Assembly: GCA_963662155.1 (NCBI GenBank)
Contig: OY759268.1
Location: 58,666,140-58,730,139 of the forward strand
DNA length: 64,000 nt
Source: Lamellibrachia columna
Lineage: Eukaryota; Annelida; Polychaeta; Sabellida; Siboglinidae
Direction of reading: 5' to 3'
The position numbers were made by a program, and so were the translations under genes. Below are positions 62,998 through 64,000 of the stretch, in pieces. The number at the start of each line of letters is the position of its first letter. Positions within the stretch are counted from its first letter, which is position 1. The notes under the pieces were generated by a model. That model had not been told where the DNA came from. It did no database searches and saw only the letters and a list, made by a program, of their open reading frames with translations.

Positions 62998-63113
62998 TCG
63001 TGATGATATCTGCCGTCGACGGTGATGATGTCTGCCGTCGACGGTGATGATGTCTGCCGTCGACGGTGATGATGTCTGCCGTCGACGGTGATGATGTCTG
63101 CCGTCGACGGTGC
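62998..63113 (-). repeat. 22-bp minisatellite, five copies, in glycoprotein 2
   Basis: Five units with landmark gatgtctgccgtcgacggt, the first with gatatctg. The direct repeat gcgcccatt stands on both sides (62,971 and 63,111), suggesting the whole block was added between duplicated ends. It falls just after the putative fusion peptide. Confidence 0.93.
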
Positions 63114-63674
63114 GCCCATTAGCGCGTTCGTTACTTTGCCAAGTGTACCGAGTATCGAGTTATCGCTCGCGGAATTATCCATCATCTTACAGAAATCGGA
63201 CCCAAGCGATTTACTGGCGTCGCGTCGTTTACGTTGCTTTGTCGGATGTCGGTCCACGTTACCGAGACTCGGTATCATCGCACGTGACAATAATAAGCTT
63301 TCGCGCAGGATACGTATGCGATCCGTGAATATTGCGTTCATATCATCGATCATTGTATTGTGCGATACGCATTGTAACAATCGCGCTTGTATCGTATTAC
63401 TCGATTGACGCTCCAGCGGTGTGAACGTTATGCTCGGCCAGGGTATGCGTATCGTATGTACATAGGACATCGAGTTTTCCAGTAATACACCAGCACGTGA
63501 CATATACACACTGCAGGTAATGCGATTGATCGATGTCGGCACATTAGTGATATCAAACGCTACTACGCGATGCTTCGTCAGTACCATATAGGCGACGATT
63601 AATAGCATACCTATCACGTTGTAGAACACAGGTAGTCGCCTGATGCATACGTGTGCACGCACGACGCGTCGATG

Positions 63675-63770
63675 CGAATATATCTATAATGCTAATATAT
63701 TATGTACCTGTACGTGCGATGACGAATATATCTATAATGCTAATATATTATGTACCTGTACGTGCGATGA
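63675..63770. repeat. 48-bp direct repeat upstream of glycoprotein 2
   Basis: Two identical 48-bp copies (gaatatatctataatgctaa at 63,675 and 63,723) lie just upstream of the Met at 63,662 on the minus strand. They are AT-rich with TATA-like strings and could be a duplicated promoter, but no start site can be defined. Confidence 0.85.
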
Positions 63771-63926
63771 CGAAACATAGCCACACGAGACGCATAAACG
63801 CATCGATATGTACAACATCTCCTTTAATATTTTGTTCTTATATACATCACATATATACGGTGCATTACATACATATATACATACATCATCATAGATATAT
63901 ACGACTACTACTATACTCTAGCACAT
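63771..63926. other. Intergenic, AT-rich
   Basis: About 155 bp with runs of tatatac and acatac and no coding signal. It is presumably the region upstream of glycoprotein 2. Confidence 0.4.
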
Positions 63927-64000
63927 CCCGATGACCACGATGACCACACGATGACCACACGATGACCACACGATGGCCACACGATGACCACACGATGACC
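63927..64000. repeat. 11-bp minisatellite running off the window
   Basis: About seven units of acacgatgacc from 63,927 to the last base, one with gatggcc. It continues beyond the window, so its length and host gene are unknown. Confidence 0.9.

Larger units (their letters stand above)
61111..63662 (-). pseudogene. F-like fusion glycoprotein 2, broken
   Basis: From Met 63,662: membrane signal (NVIGMLLIVAYMVL, residues 15-28), ectodomain, furin-type KQRKRR at 142-147, then a Gly/Ala-containing hydrophobic stretch (SILGTLGKVTNALMGA) suited to a fusion peptide. A 22-bp repeat block and a heptad-like helix follow (LSKLNADEIVKSNTRL), expanded by eight 52-bp repeats. Then come DIADWRINLITLMVGNL, HIPLTSVGGMLAIYRLDVIP, LPAYLTVTPNAEYYTELTNA with QYLQC, further cysteines (CNTCIIQLPCMCSL) and a C-terminal anchor (GGVTGMMVMAILACICSMY). 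The IPL...YRLDVIP...Y-L...C pattern is what I recall for baculovirus F / Gypsy Env proteins. At least three frame changes lie at the repeats and near 62,260. The stop is 49 bp before the start of glycoprotein 1. No restored form is offered. Confidence 0.62.

Overview
The window is eukaryotic, from an animal genome. It holds two intact non-LTR retrotransposons of CR1-like and RTE-like type, a 33-kb satellite array, several microsatellites, and a decayed, integrated large DNA virus. Nothing looks bacterial. The host species cannot be named from the sequence. Its LINE types fit an invertebrate or basal chordate, but that is inference.

Layout. 1-2,602: 3' part of a CR1-like retrotransposon with an open endonuclease/reverse-transcriptase frame, apparently inserted into the satellite. 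2,603-35,812: about 455 tandem copies of a 73-bp satellite with nested higher-order duplications. 35,813-57,100: an imperfect inverted duplication. The left arm runs 35.8-43.8 kb, the right arm 44.16-57.1 kb, and the tip carries a (TA)n tract. Each arm holds, from outside in, part of an unrecognised viral gene ('Y'), a second unrecognised viral gene ('X'), a family B DNA polymerase pseudogene, a rearranged CR1 scrap, non-coding sequence and a degenerate LINE reverse transcriptase. The right arm additionally carries a complete RTE-like element (52,604-56,520) flanked by an 8-bp target duplication. 57,101-64,000: the virus continues with the 3' end of gene Y, a (TA)n tract, and two tandem minus-strand paralogues of a furin-cleaved, class-I-like envelope glycoprotein resembling the baculovirus F / Gypsy Env type.

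Main conclusions. (1) The polymerase and two F-like glycoproteins make this a candidate undescribed endogenous large dsDNA virus. I cannot place it in a family. (2) The viral genes are inactive: frameshifts, in-frame stops and deletions are visible throughout. (3) Viral coding sequence has repeatedly turned into minisatellites, with periods of 17, 22, 36, 52, 55, 73, 78 and 90 bp, and copy numbers often differ between the arms. (4) The giant 73-bp satellite appears to be one of these. In the right arm the same monomer occurs as exactly five copies inside viral gene Y, with gene sequence on both sides. In the left arm the same gene runs straight into the 33-kb array. The satellite therefore probably arose from a piece of a viral gene.

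A likely order of events, from shared versus arm-specific lesions: viral integration and first decay (shared stop after polymerase motif A, shared CR1 scrap); inverted duplication; independent deletions and repeat changes in each arm, including array explosion on the left; late insertion of the intact RTE-like element on the right.
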